Under the pieces are notes generated by a model, which ran no database searches, was not told the origin of the DNA, and worked only from the letters and a program-made list of their open reading frames with translations. 64,000 nt of DNA from Nocardia sp. NRRL S-836 (GTDB taxonomy: Bacteria > Actinomycetota > Actinomycetes > Mycobacteriales > Pseudonocardiaceae), in contig NZ_LGDY01000121.1 of assembly GCF_001279525.1 (NCBI RefSeq), forward strand, positions 7,750 through 71,749. Direction: 5' to 3'. Shown one piece after another: positions 39,464 to 47,357 of the stretch. The position numbers and the translations under genes were made by a program. Each line of letters opens with the position of its first letter. Position 1 is the stretch's first letter.

Positions 39464-39502
39464 CGGTGTGGCGGCCCGGGAGCCCGCCGAGCCGCCACAC
39501 CG
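39464..39502 (+). terminator. Hairpin after the MFS gene
   Basis: 12-bp arms CGGTGTGGCGGC (39464-39475) and GCCGCCACACCG (39491-39502) with a 15-nt loop, 40 bp after the MFS stop. The 140 bp from here to the opposing stop shows no further feature. Confidence 0.75.
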
Positions 39503-39643
39503 CTGGTGACGCGCGAGGGTGAGGCCGGCCCCATCGGCGCGGGAAGAGCGCACGCCGCGGGCGTTCGGTCCGCCACCTGGCCGCGCGGCGCGTCGGAGTC
39601 GCTCCTCGCCGCTTGCCCTGTGCCGGTGGGGCCGGCCTCTGGA

Positions 39644-41014
39644 TCACGGCCTCGCGCGTCCTCCGCCCGAGCGCACCATCTCCGGCCTCGATCGTGAATG
39701 CCTCCGCCGCTGCAAAGGCGGCGACATCGACGACGAGACGGACGGGGGAACAGATGGTGTGCCGCGGGCGGCGACTGGTTCGGGGACCTGGAGCTGGGTC
39801 GTGGGCTGGGCCGCCGGGGTCTCCTCGGCCGGTTGGGTCCACACCGGACGGCTGAGGTCCACGGTGTTCTGCCGGAAGAGCTCCGGGGTCTCGGTGATGA
39901 TCTTGCCGGGTTGTTCGAGGCCGACGATGCCGACGAGCTTGCCGTCGGCGATGAAGCCGGTCAGGCCGTTGACGTCGGTGGTGTCGGTGCCGAGGACGGG
40001 CAGGCCGGCGCCCTGCACGCGCATGCCGTACTGCTCGGTCCAGAAGCGCGGGACCGGGGTGTAGGGCTTCGCGGAGTTGCGGCCCACCAACAGGTTCTCG
40101 GCGGCGGCGCGGCCGCCCTCGACGGCGTTGAGCCAGTGCTCGACGCGGCGGACGACGCCGTTGAAGCGCAGGTTCGGCCACCGGGCGACGTCACCGCAGG
40201 CGACGATGTTCTCGGCGCCGACGACGTGGTTGGTGGCGTCGCACAGCACGCCGTCCTCGATGACCAGGCCGGAGCCGCGCAGCCAGTCGACGGCGGGTGA
40301 GGCGCCGACGGCGAGTACGACGCACGAGGCGAAGAACACCTGGCCGTCGGAGAGGTGGATGCCGATGCCGCCGGGCTGGCGCACCCAGTGCTTGATGCCG
40401 ACGCCGGTGGCCAGGCGCACGCCGTGCTCGATGTGCGCCTCGGTGATCTTCTTGCCGATGTCGTCACCGACGACGCCGCCGAGCAGTGCGGGCGAGCGGA
40501 CGATGAGAGCGACGTCACGGCCCATGTGGCGCACGGAGCAGGCGAGCTCGCAGCCGATGAAGCCGCCGCCGATGACCGCGACGAGACCCTGCGACTGGCG
40601 GATGTTCCTGCGGATCGCGACCGCGTCGTCCAGCGTCCGCAGCACGTGCACCCGCGGGTCGTGGCGCGGCGCCCCGCCCATCGCCCTGGCGTCGACGCCG
40701 GTGGCGATGATCATGCCGTCGTACTTGATCTCCTCGCCGCCGGGCACCCAGACGGACTGCGTCTTGGGGTCCAGGTGCAGCGCCGGGGAGTTCAGCCGCC
40801 ACTCGGCGTCGAGGTCGCCGGAGTAGGTCAGCAGGGAGTCGTCCGGGTGCCACTCGCCGGTGATGATCTGCTTCGACAGGCAGGGGCGGTGGTACGGGAG
40901 GTGGCGTTCGGCCGACAGGATCGTGATCCTGCCGTCGAAGCCCATCTCGCGCAGCCGTTCTGCCGAGCGGACTCCACCGAGTCCGCCGCCGACGACCACA
41001 ATCCGCTCGCTCAC
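39644..41014 (-). CDS. FAD/NAD(P)-dependent ferredoxin reductase-type oxidoreductase
   Basis: The 456-aa protein has two dinucleotide folds: RIVVVGGGLGGVRSAERL at the N-terminus (FAD) and AVIGGGFIGCELACSV (NAD(P)H), plus the FAD-closing NIVACGDVARWP. It matches the class of rubredoxin/putidaredoxin-type ferredoxin reductases. The last ~60 residues (PAEETPAAQPTTQLQVPEP onward) are proline/arginine-rich and disordered. The GTG start at 41014 overlaps the stop of the cytochrome b/ferredoxin gene by 4 bp, so electrons likely pass from NAD(P)H via this protein to the fused ferredoxin. Confidence 0.9.
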   Translation of the reverse strand: MSERIVVVGGGLGGVRSAERLREMGFDGRITILSAERHLPYHRPCLSKQIITGEWHPDDSLLTYSGDLDAEWRLNSPALHLDPKTQSVWVPGGEEIKYDGMIIATGVDARAMGGAPRHDPRVHVLRTLDDAVAIRRNIRQSQGLVAVIGGGFIGCELACSVRHMGRDVALIVRSPALLGGVVGDDIGKKITEAHIEHGVRLATGVGIKHWVRQPGGIGIHLSDGQVFFASCVVLAVGASPAVDWLRGSGLVIEDGVLCDATNHVVGAENIVACGDVARWPNLRFNGVVRRVEHWLNAVEGGRAAAENLLVGRNSAKPYTPVPRFWTEQYGMRVQGAGLPVLGTDTTDVNGLTGFIADGKLVGIVGLEQPGKIITETPELFRQNTVDLSRPVWTQPAEETPAAQPTTQLQVPEPVAARGTPSVPPSVSSSMSPPLQRRRHSRSRPEMVRSGGGRARP

Positions 41015-41844
41015 TTCACTCGCTCCCTGATCTCGATCGCGCGCATCGGGCACGCGCGGGCAGCCGACCGCGCCTGGGCGAAGTGCTCCTCGGGCGGGCG
41101 GCGGTTGTAGGTCAGGCGGTTGTCCTCGATCAGCTGGAAGACGTCGGGGGCCTCCGCCTGGCAGGTGCCGTAGCGGTGGCACTTCTCGTTGTTGACGCTG
41201 ACGTCCATCGCGTCGCCCTCGCCGATGCCGGGTTCCTTGCCGCGCTCGGCTTCGAGCATGCCGATGCGCATCAGCACCTCCGGCGGGAGGAACCGCGCCA
41301 GGGCCAGGGTCGCGGTCGGGACGAGGACGGTGAGACCGGCGAGCCAGAGAACGGACAGGTTGCCGTTCGCGATGGCGCCGAACCAGGAGTGCACCACGGT
41401 GACCGCCACGGCGATGTAGGCCGTCTGGTGGAACCGCAGCCACTTGCGGTAGAAGACCTTGTGCCGCATCGACGCCAGGATGGCGATCGCGGCCATGACC
41501 TCGAGTCCGAGGATGCCGAGGGCGTGCCGGAACAGGCCGCCGTCGACGAAGGGCAGGACCAGCTTGATGTAGCTGAAGGCCCCGTTCTGCAGCAACGTGA
41601 ACGCAAAGGCGTGCACGGCACCGAACGCGATCGCGAGCGATGCGAGCACCATGTGCCCGTTCTTCAGTCCCTCACGGCCGGTGAGCTTCTCGGCCCACCC
41701 GGTCGCGATGAGCACGCCCCAGGACAAGGTCGCGCACATGAAGACGTAAGCCAGCCTGGCGGAGAGTTGGGCCATCTTCTTCAGGCCCGAGTCGAACTCG
41801 GACGCCTGGGCCACCAGGAGCGGAATCTGGCTGGACAACAACAC
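41011..41844 (-). CDS. Membrane cytochrome b-like (ferric-reductase fold) protein fused to a ferredoxin
   Basis: The 277-aa protein has about five or six transmembrane helices with paired His typical of ferric-reductase-like diheme domains (GHMVLASLAIAFGAVHAFAF, WLRFHQTAYIAVAVTVVHSW), then a cytoplasmic C-terminal ferredoxin of about 70 aa: NNEKCHRYGTCQAEAPDVFQ and ARACPMRAI, consistent with a single 3Fe-4S/4Fe-4S cluster (C-x5-C...CP). The start is uncertain: GGAGGAA lies just before GTG 41844 and the two following TTG codons, while a GTG at 41919 would add 25 residues without a binding site. It forms a membrane redox unit with the downstream reductase. Confidence 0.82.
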   Translation of the reverse strand: MLLSSQIPLLVAQASEFDSGLKKMAQLSARLAYVFMCATLSWGVLIATGWAEKLTGREGLKNGHMVLASLAIAFGAVHAFAFTLLQNGAFSYIKLVLPFVDGGLFRHALGILGLEVMAAIAILASMRHKVFYRKWLRFHQTAYIAVAVTVVHSWFGAIANGNLSVLWLAGLTVLVPTATLALARFLPPEVLMRIGMLEAERGKEPGIGEGDAMDVSVNNEKCHRYGTCQAEAPDVFQLIEDNRLTYNRRPPEEHFAQARSAARACPMRAIEIRERVK

Positions 41845-41987
41845 TTCCTCCGAACGAACTCCGAACGGGTGAACTCTCTCGCGGGAACCCGCCCGGTCCT
41901 GCGGTGCAGGAGTGGACACATCAGGGCCGGGCGGGTGGGAACAGGTCCGCGTTGGAGTGCCTCTGACCTGGGGACACCACCTCCTTC

Positions 41988-42005
41988 CCCCGTTGTGGAA
42001 CGGGG
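41988..42005 (-). terminator. Short hairpin downstream of the DUF4142 gene
   Basis: CCCCGTT (41988-41994) and AACGGGG (41999-42005) with a 4-nt loop lie 8 bp past the DUF4142 stop, reading leftward. Confidence 0.5.
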
Positions 42006-42012
42006 TCTTGGC

Positions 42013-42723
42013 TCACCGCACCGGTCGTCGCGGGCGGAGGACTCGGAGCAGGAGGATCGTCAGGACCACTCCCGCGGCGGTGACCGTGAGGATCACCCAC
42101 ATGTTCGGCCCCTCACCGGAGGCCAGGGTCGCGTTGATGATGCCGCCGGCCGGCACGGGTTCGGCGAACGCCGCGTCACCCGTGAGGCCGGTGCTCTCCA
42201 GCAACGTCATGTGCTTCATCACCACGTCGATGCCCACCTGCGCGAACGGCCGGATGAGGTCGTTGCGGGTCTGGATGCGCACCTTCGCGACGAACGCGAA
42301 CACCGAACCGTGCGCCGAGCGCAGCCGGTCGGCGAAGGCCTGGTCGAACGCGGCGCCTTCGAGGCCGTTGAGCTCGTCCATCCACGACTGCTGCGCCGCG
42401 CTGGGCAGGTCGGGAATCGGCACGTTCAACTGGGTCGAGAGCTTCTTCACCGCCTCGTCCAGTTTCATGTGGTCGAGCATCAATTGCTTGCCGACCACCC
42501 TGACGCGCGGGTTTTGCGCTTTGGTCTGGGCCAGTTCGCCCATCGGCATTTCCCAGAGACCGGCTTGGCGCACCTTCACCAGCAGGTCCCGGTCATTCGC
42601 GGTCAAAGGGCCACCTTCGGCCTGCACCGTTCCCCCGGTGTCCGCGGGTTGCGCGGACGCGGTGAGTACACCGCCGGAGAACAGGAACAACATCGCCAAG
42701 ACGGTGGCGAGGGCTCTGGTCAT
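42013..42723 (-). CDS. DUF4142 protein, secreted and C-terminally anchored
   Basis: The 236-aa protein has a signal peptide (LATVLAMLFLFSGGVLTASA), a DUF4142 helical domain (DRDLLVKVRQAGLWEMPMGE, VVGKQLMLDHMKLDEAVKKL, each a helix of the ferritin-like bundle) and a C-terminal TM helix (MWVILTVTAAGVVLTILLL) followed by RVLRPRRPVR. It should be held at the outer membrane face. GAGGA is placed 9-10 bp before ATG 42723, which I prefer to an upstream ATG. It lies in a leftward set below a lipoprotein gene and beside an ECF sigma factor, and may belong to that regulon. Confidence 0.85.
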   Translation of the reverse strand: MTRALATVLAMLFLFSGGVLTASAQPADTGGTVQAEGGPLTANDRDLLVKVRQAGLWEMPMGELAQTKAQNPRVRVVGKQLMLDHMKLDEAVKKLSTQLNVPIPDLPSAAQQSWMDELNGLEGAAFDQAFADRLRSAHGSVFAFVAKVRIQTRNDLIRPFAQVGIDVVMKHMTLLESTGLTGDAAFAEPVPAGGIINATLASGEGPNMWVILTVTAAGVVLTILLLRVLRPRRPVR

Positions 42724-42760
42724 CGTCTTGAAGTCCTCGTTGTTCAGGAAGGGGTAGGGG

Positions 42761-43333
42761 TCAGTAACCGGGCGCCGAGGCGGATGACGAGGGCGCCGGT
42801 GTGCCGGCTTTGGTGCTCGACGCAGGGGATTTCGCGTTGTTCTGGGCCTTGGAGCCGGTGATCTTCGCGCCGTTGGGCGCGGTGGCGAACCACACACCGC
42901 CCTTGGCCTGACCCTTGAGGTCGCCGGCCGTCTTGTCCTCGGCGAACGTGTACTGCGGCCAGCCCGCGATGGTGAGCTGCTTGGTGCCGTCCGACCTGGT
43001 CACGGTCCCGATGAGGCCGGGGTCCACCCCGGCGGCCATCGGGTCGTTGTCGGCCTTCACCGGCTTCCAGGCGTTCGCGCAGTCGCCCTCGCAGTTGGAC
43101 TTCGCCGGCTTCGGCGTGTCCTTGTCGTACCGGTAGAGCGGCAGGCCGTCGCCATCGGTGACGTGCCATCCGACCTGCGGGGACTCCGCCACGGCGAGCA
43201 ACGTGACCTTGCTCAGGTCAGGGGGTGCGGCCTTGAGCCCGCCGTCCGCCGTGGTCGCGGGAGTCGAGCTGCCGCACGCGGTGAGGCTGAGAGCCAGTGC
43301 CGCCAGGGCGGTGATGCCCGGTCCACGTCGCAT
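42761..43333 (-). CDS. Lipoprotein with COG4315-type repeats
   Basis: The 190-aa protein has a lipoprotein signal with lipobox LSLTAC and two copies of the Lipoprotein_15 motif: TDGDGLPLYRYDKDTPKPAK with CEGDCANAWKPV, and TIAGWPQYTFAEDKTAGDLK with GGVWFA. A Ser/Thr/Pro/Ala tail ends the protein. The function of this family is unknown; members are surface lipoproteins often linked to ECF sigma factors. It is divergent from the sigma gene 114 bp away and is followed by DUF4142. Confidence 0.88.
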   Translation of the reverse strand: MRRGPGITALAALALSLTACGSSTPATTADGGLKAAPPDLSKVTLLAVAESPQVGWHVTDGDGLPLYRYDKDTPKPAKSNCEGDCANAWKPVKADNDPMAAGVDPGLIGTVTRSDGTKQLTIAGWPQYTFAEDKTAGDLKGQAKGGVWFATAPNGAKITGSKAQNNAKSPASSTKAGTPAPSSSASAPGY

Positions 43334-43391
43334 CGGCAGGTCCTTTCTCGGCTTGGGTACCGAGGAGTACGGACACGATCCGGCAACGGTT

Positions 43392-43404
43392 CACGAACTT
43401 CGTG
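43392..43404. promoter_or_regulatory. Short dyad in the sigma/lipoprotein intergenic region
   Basis: CACGAA-C-TTCGTG is a perfect 13-bp dyad, 44 bp before the sigma start, close to the sequence GCAACGG (43383-43389) that resembles ECF -35 elements. It may be an autoregulatory site. Confidence 0.35.
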
Positions 43405-43447
43405 AGGAATATTTGCCTCTCGACTTGAGACGGTTGGTAGGGCAAGG

Positions 43448-44017
43448 ATGTCCCCCGTGGCGCGGCATAGACGTCAACGTGAGTTAGACGAGCAATCACC
43501 AAGACCGGGGTCTCTCGAGGAAGAGTTGATCCGTCGGCTGTACGAGGAATTCGGCAGCGCCCTGCTGGGACACTGCATGCGGTTGACCGGTCATGATCGT
43601 CAATGGGCCGAGGACATCGTGCAGGAAACCCTGGTCAGGGCTTGGCGCAACGCCGAGAAACTCGAACGTGACCCCGTGCTCTTGCGGTCGTGGTTGTTCA
43701 CGGTGGCAAGGCGGTTGGTCATTGACGACAGGCGGAAGAGGAGCGTCCGTCCGCAGGAGTTCGAACTGACCCCTTCGGACGAGTCGCCTTCTGGCGGTGA
43801 AGAGGATCGCACCCTCGCGGCGATCGTCGTCGCCGAGGCGATGAACGGTCTCTCCGAGGAGCACCGGGAGGCTATTCTCGAGACATACCTGCGGGACCGC
43901 ACCGTCGGTGAGGCCGCGGCAGCACTGGGTGTGCCGCCGGGAACGGTCAAGTCGAGGGTGTACTACGCGCTGCGAGCGTTGCGGCGTGCGTTGCACGATC
44001 GGGGAGAGACGCGGTGA
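43448..44017 (+). CDS. ECF RNA polymerase sigma factor
   Basis: The 189-aa protein has sigma region 2 (CMRLTGHDRQWAEDIVQETL, VRAWRNAEKL) and region 4 (LSEEHREAILETYLRDRTVG, LGVPPGTVKSRVYYALRALR), with no extra domains. It is similar in form to the SigK/SigL-like groups. The GTG start of the anti-sigma gene overlaps its stop by 4 bp. ATG 43448 is used; GTG 43457 is an alternative. Expected targets are its own promoter and the divergent lipoprotein/DUF4142/redox genes. Confidence 0.93.
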   Translation: MSPVARHRRQRELDEQSPRPGSLEEELIRRLYEEFGSALLGHCMRLTGHDRQWAEDIVQETLVRAWRNAEKLERDPVLLRSWLFTVARRLVIDDRRKRSVRPQEFELTPSDESPSGGEEDRTLAAIVVAEAMNGLSEEHREAILETYLRDRTVGEAAAALGVPPGTVKSRVYYALRALRRALHDRGETR

Positions 44018-44754
44018 CAACGGCACCAGATCACCTCGACGTCGCCGCCTACGTGCTCGGCATCCTCGATGCCGATGAGGTGGAGGCGTTCGAGAACCAC
44101 CTGACCGAATGTCGGCGGTGCGCTCTTGACCTGCGCGACTTCGCGGTGGTGCCGGACCTCATCGACGAGGCCGACGCGGGCGGGATGCTGAGGGGGACGG
44201 CACCCGAACGCCCGGACGGCAAGTCGGTGCGCGTGATGCTGGACGCGGTGGCGGCCAGGCGCAAGCGCAGGCGGTGGTTCGTCGCGCAGGGCGTGGCCGC
44301 CGCGGCCGCCGGCGTGATCGCCGTGACCGCCGTGGTCACGACGCTGGTCGTGCGCGGTGACGGCGGCTCGGACCAGGCCGCGCCGACGAACCCCAGCACG
44401 TCGACCTCGCAGACGAGGGTGGCGAACAACTCCACCGACTCGTCGATGCGGGTGCAGCAGCAGGACCCGAACAGCGGTGTCTCCACGAAGATCACCGCCT
44501 CCGACGAGCCGTGGGGCACGTCGATGGACATCGAGGTCAGCGGCATGTCCGGGCCTGCCAAGGGCGCGCTCGTCGCGGTCGGCAGGGCCGGTCGCGTCGC
44601 CCAGGTCACCTCGTGGTTCGCACCGGAACCGGTGGCGGGCGACAAGAAGACGATCCGGTTGCAGGCGAACGTGGCCATGCGGTGGCACGAGATCGCCACG
44701 TTCCGCATCCAGGACGAGACCGGCAAGATCCTGCTGGAGGTCGTCGCTTCCTGA
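44014..44754 (+). CDS. Membrane anti-sigma factor with zinc-binding N-terminal domain
   Basis: The 246-aa protein has a cytoplasmic zf-HC2-type anti-sigma domain with HLTECRRC (H-x3-C-x2-C), one TM helix (VAAAAAGVIAVTAVVTTLVV, about residues 92-112), a Thr/Ser-rich linker and an extracytoplasmic C-terminal beta domain. It should hold the sigma factor inactive at the membrane and release it on an external or redox signal, as RslA does for SigL. Coupled by a GTGA overlap to the sigma gene. Confidence 0.9.
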   Translation: MTTAPDHLDVAAYVLGILDADEVEAFENHLTECRRCALDLRDFAVVPDLIDEADAGGMLRGTAPERPDGKSVRVMLDAVAARRKRRRWFVAQGVAAAAAGVIAVTAVVTTLVVRGDGGSDQAAPTNPSTSTSQTRVANNSTDSSMRVQQQDPNSGVSTKITASDEPWGTSMDIEVSGMSGPAKGALVAVGRAGRVAQVTSWFAPEPVAGDKKTIRLQANVAMRWHEIATFRIQDETGKILLEVVAS

Positions 44755-44783
44755 CCGGAGCGACGAAGAACCGCCCGGACCAC

Positions 44784-44820
44784 CTGCCCCCGCCGGATCC
44801 GTGAGATCCTGTGGGGGCAG
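44784..44820 (+). terminator. Hairpin after the anti-sigma gene
   Basis: CTGCCCCC (44784-44791) and GGGGGCAG (44813-44820) enclose an inner GGATC/GATCC pair; it lies 30 bp after the stop and just before the next ribosome binding site. Confidence 0.5.
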
Positions 44821-44845
44821 TTGTCGTTTCGGGGAGGCTTTCTAC

Positions 44846-45253
44846 GTGGCGATTGGCCCGTCAGCGGTCGAGCGTTGGCTCGATCTGTCCACACAGGAGC
44901 TCCGCGCTCAGGTCACCAAGCTCGTGTCCGCCCGGTTGCCGGGTGATCACGCGGTGTGGCAGGCGGTCCGGCGGCATCCCGCACTGGTGGCACGCATCCG
45001 CGGTGTCCTCTCCGGACTCACGGCCTCGGCCGCCGGCAGCAAGGACGAGGCGATGCAGAAGGTGTGGATCTCCAAGGCCCGTCAGGCCCTGGACGTGACC
45101 ACGCCGCCGCCGGTGAAGGCGGCGCGCAAGCCCGTGGTGAAGGAGGCGCCCGTGCCGGAGGCGCCGGAGCAGGTGCTCGACTTCGCCCAGCCGGAACCGC
45201 AGCGGCAACCACCCAAGGTCATTCCCACGATGCTGTTCCAGGAGCCGTCCTAG
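44846..45253 (+). CDS. Hypothetical protein, 135 aa
   Basis: No family is recognised. The first ~80 residues look helical (VERWLDLSTQELRAQVTKLV, HPALVARIRGVLSGLTASA), then a short linker and a Pro/Ala/Glu-rich disordered tail (VPEAPEQVLDFAQPEPQRQ) ending PTMLFQEPS. GTG 44846 is chosen for GGGGAGG at 44831-44837, 8 bp upstream. It overlaps the next gene by one base (TAGTG), so the two are probably a unit. Cytosolic. Confidence 0.7.
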   Translation: MAIGPSAVERWLDLSTQELRAQVTKLVSARLPGDHAVWQAVRRHPALVARIRGVLSGLTASAAGSKDEAMQKVWISKARQALDVTTPPPVKAARKPVVKEAPVPEAPEQVLDFAQPEPQRQPPKVIPTMLFQEPS

Positions 45254-45723
45254 TGATCGTCTTCGGAGCGTTCATCTCCCTGTCCGGCCTGCTGATCCTG
45301 CTCGTGCGCGACGCGCCGCTCGGCGGTCTGAGCCCGGCCACCGTCGGCTGGGTGATGATCGCTCTGGGCCTGGTCGCCGCCGCGGTGGGCGTGGTGCTGT
45401 ACCGCCGCAAGCGCGCCAGGGGCGTGCCGGGGCCGCTCGGCAACCCGGTCCAGCGCGCGAAGGCGCTGCCGCGGCTGTTCAAGGCGTGGCGCAGCGGAAA
45501 GTACCCGGAGCTGCCGCGCAGCCAGGTCGCGCTGTGGGCCACGGCACTGGTGTACCTGGTGTCCCCGATCGACCTGGTTCCGGAGCTGCTGCCGGTGATC
45601 GGCGTCACCGACGACGCGGGTGTCGCGGTGTGGCTGCTCAGCAGCCTTTCCGTGGCGTCAGGCACGTTCCTGCGCTGGGAGAAGAACCATCGCGACCCTG
45701 GTCGCGGGATCGAGGCCCCGTGA
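45253..45723 (+). CDS. DUF1232 membrane protein
   Basis: The 156-aa protein has two N-terminal TM helices (FGAFISLSGLLILLV, VGWVMIALGLVAAAVGVVLY) and a C-terminal DUF1232 (YkvA-type) domain with ALVYLVSPIDLVPELLPVIG and TDDAGVAVWLL. Function of DUF1232 is unknown. The GTG start overlaps the preceding stop. Its last 66 bp overlap the 3' end of the opposing GNAT gene, with no terminator between. Confidence 0.83.
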   Translation: MIVFGAFISLSGLLILLVRDAPLGGLSPATVGWVMIALGLVAAAVGVVLYRRKRARGVPGPLGNPVQRAKALPRLFKAWRSGKYPELPRSQVALWATALVYLVSPIDLVPELLPVIGVTDDAGVAVWLLSSLSVASGTFLRWEKNHRDPGRGIEAP

Positions 45724-46155
45724 GGCCTCCTCGCGCATGATCGCGGCCAGGCCCGGCGACGGCTCGGTGACCACGCGGAAGCCGAGGCGCTCGTAGTAGG
45801 GCCCGTTCCACGGCACGTCCCGGAACGTCGTCAACGTCACCGCGCGCCCGGGCCGTGTCACGTGCTCGATCAGCGCCGCGCCGATCCCCTGACGTGCACA
45901 CGACGGGTGGACACTCACCTGGTGGATGTGCGTGGCACCGTCCACGGGGCCGACCGCGATGAACGCCACGGGCACGCCGTGCTCCCCCACCGCCACCCAG
46001 ACCTCGTGCTCCGCCAGTGCTTCCAGCGACATCGGCGCGTCGTCGGCGATCTCGGGCAGGCCGACCTCCCTGAACGGTTCGCCGGAGGCGTTTTCGATCT
46101 CCTGGAGGTACGGCAGTTCGGCTGGTTGGGCGAGACGGATCAACACGCCCGCCAT
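45658..46155 (-). CDS. GNAT family N-acetyltransferase
   Basis: The 165-aa protein has the GNAT core: VAVGEHGVPVAFIAVGPVDG (beta4), HIHQVSVHPSCARQGIGAAL (acetyl-CoA-binding R/Q-x-x-G-x-G/A) and GPYYERLGFRVV (motif B). It acetylates an amine on an unknown substrate. The 3' end overlaps the DUF1232 gene antisense by 66 bp. The start at 46155 is only 50 bp from the divergent response-regulator gene. Confidence 0.9.
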   Translation of the reverse strand: MAGVLIRLAQPAELPYLQEIENASGEPFREVGLPEIADDAPMSLEALAEHEVWVAVGEHGVPVAFIAVGPVDGATHIHQVSVHPSCARQGIGAALIEHVTRPGRAVTLTTFRDVPWNGPYYERLGFRVVTEPSPGLAAIMREEASRGLDPATRVAMVLLPAQERA

Positions 46156-46205
46156 CCTGGTAGGTCGGACACCGACCCCGCACCCGAATAACGTTAAAGT
46201 CCGAC

Positions 46206-47357
46206 GTGATGCGAACCAAGACCGTGCGCGTCCTCCTGGTAGAGGACGACGATGGCGACGCCGTGCTCGTCGAGGCCCTCCTCGACGAGGTGAACGCGCC
46301 GTTCGTCATCTCGCGCGCCCACACACTGGCACAGGCCGAGGCCATGCTCGGCGACGCCGAGTGCGTGCTGCTCGACCTGGGACTGCCCGACTCCCAGGGG
46401 CTCGACGGCCTGCACCGGCTGCTCCAGAAGCCGAACTCGCCGGCGATCCTGGTCCTCACCGGCCTGGACGACGAACGCGAGGGCATCGAGGCGGTGTCGG
46501 CGGGCGCCGAGGACTACCTCATCAAGGGGCAGGTCGACGGCGAGCTGCTGATGCGGGGTGTGCGGTACGCGGTCGAACGGCGCCGCGCCGACCACGCCCA
46601 GTTCCAGCTGCGCGAGGCGAAGCTGCTCGCGGCGGAACGGGCCCGCCTGGAACGCGGTCTGCTCCCTCCCCCGCTGCTCAAGGGCTCCGACCTCGACCTG
46701 GAGGTCCGCTACCAGCCCGGTGGCCAGCGGATGCTGCTCGGCGGTGACTTCTACGACGCGGTGGGCCTGCCCGACGGCACGGTGCACGCGATCATCGGCG
46801 ACGTCTGCGGCCACGGCCCGGACGAGGCGGCGCTGGGCGTCTGCCTGCGGATCGCGTGGCGTGCGCTGGTGCTCGCCGGCGAGCCGGCCGAGAAGGTGCT
46901 GAGGACACTCGACCAGGTGCTGGTCGCGGAACGGCACGGCGAGGGCATCTTCACCACGGCCTGCATGGTCACCGTGGCACCGGACCGGCGCTCGGCGCGC
47001 TACTTCCTGGCCGGGCACCCCGAGCCGCTGCTCGTCGCGGGCCGCCAGATCGTGGACCTGCCGCAGTCGAAGATCGGCGTGCCGCTGGGCGTGCTGCCCG
47101 ACTACGCGTGGACCGGCGTGGACGTGCCCCTTCCGCCCGGCTGGTCGCTCGTCTGCTACACCGACGGGCTGATCGAGGGCCGGGTGCCCGACGACACCGA
47201 CCGGCTCGGCGTCGAGCGCCTGTGCGAGATCGTGCACCGGCAGCTGGCGGTGGACCCCTCGTCGTGGCTGGACCCGGTGATCGCCGAGGTCACCCGGCTC
47301 AACGGCGGGGAGCTCGACGACGACATGGCCGTGCTGCTGCTGAAGGACCCCCAGTGA
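46206..47357 (+). CDS. Response regulator with PP2C (SpoIIE-type) phosphatase output
   Basis: The 383-aa protein has a receiver domain (VRVLLVEDDDGDAVLVEAL, phospho-acceptor Asp in VLLDLGLPDSQG) joined by a coiled helix to a PP2C-type SpoIIE phosphatase: GGDFYDAVGLPDG, IGDVCGHGPDEAA and LDDDMAVLLL, the metal-binding Asp residues. Such RsbU-like proteins dephosphorylate anti-sigma antagonists. No anti-sigma/antagonist pair is adjacent, so its target lies elsewhere. Starts at GTG 46206 or ATG 46209 lack a clear ribosome binding site; TAACGTTA (46189-46196) lies just upstream. It heads a three-gene signalling operon. Confidence 0.92.
   Translation: MMRTKTVRVLLVEDDDGDAVLVEALLDEVNAPFVISRAHTLAQAEAMLGDAECVLLDLGLPDSQGLDGLHRLLQKPNSPAILVLTGLDDEREGIEAVSAGAEDYLIKGQVDGELLMRGVRYAVERRRADHAQFQLREAKLLAAERARLERGLLPPPLLKGSDLDLEVRYQPGGQRMLLGGDFYDAVGLPDGTVHAIIGDVCGHGPDEAALGVCLRIAWRALVLAGEPAEKVLRTLDQVLVAERHGEGIFTTACMVTVAPDRRSARYFLAGHPEPLLVAGRQIVDLPQSKIGVPLGVLPDYAWTGVDVPLPPGWSLVCYTDGLIEGRVPDDTDRLGVERLCEIVHRQLAVDPSSWLDPVIAEVTRLNGGELDDDMAVLLLKDPQ

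Noticed and set aside
39519..40064. 181-codon + strand frame opposite the FAD oxidoreductase
   Set aside because: Shadow of the - strand gene; no domain or ribosome binding site.
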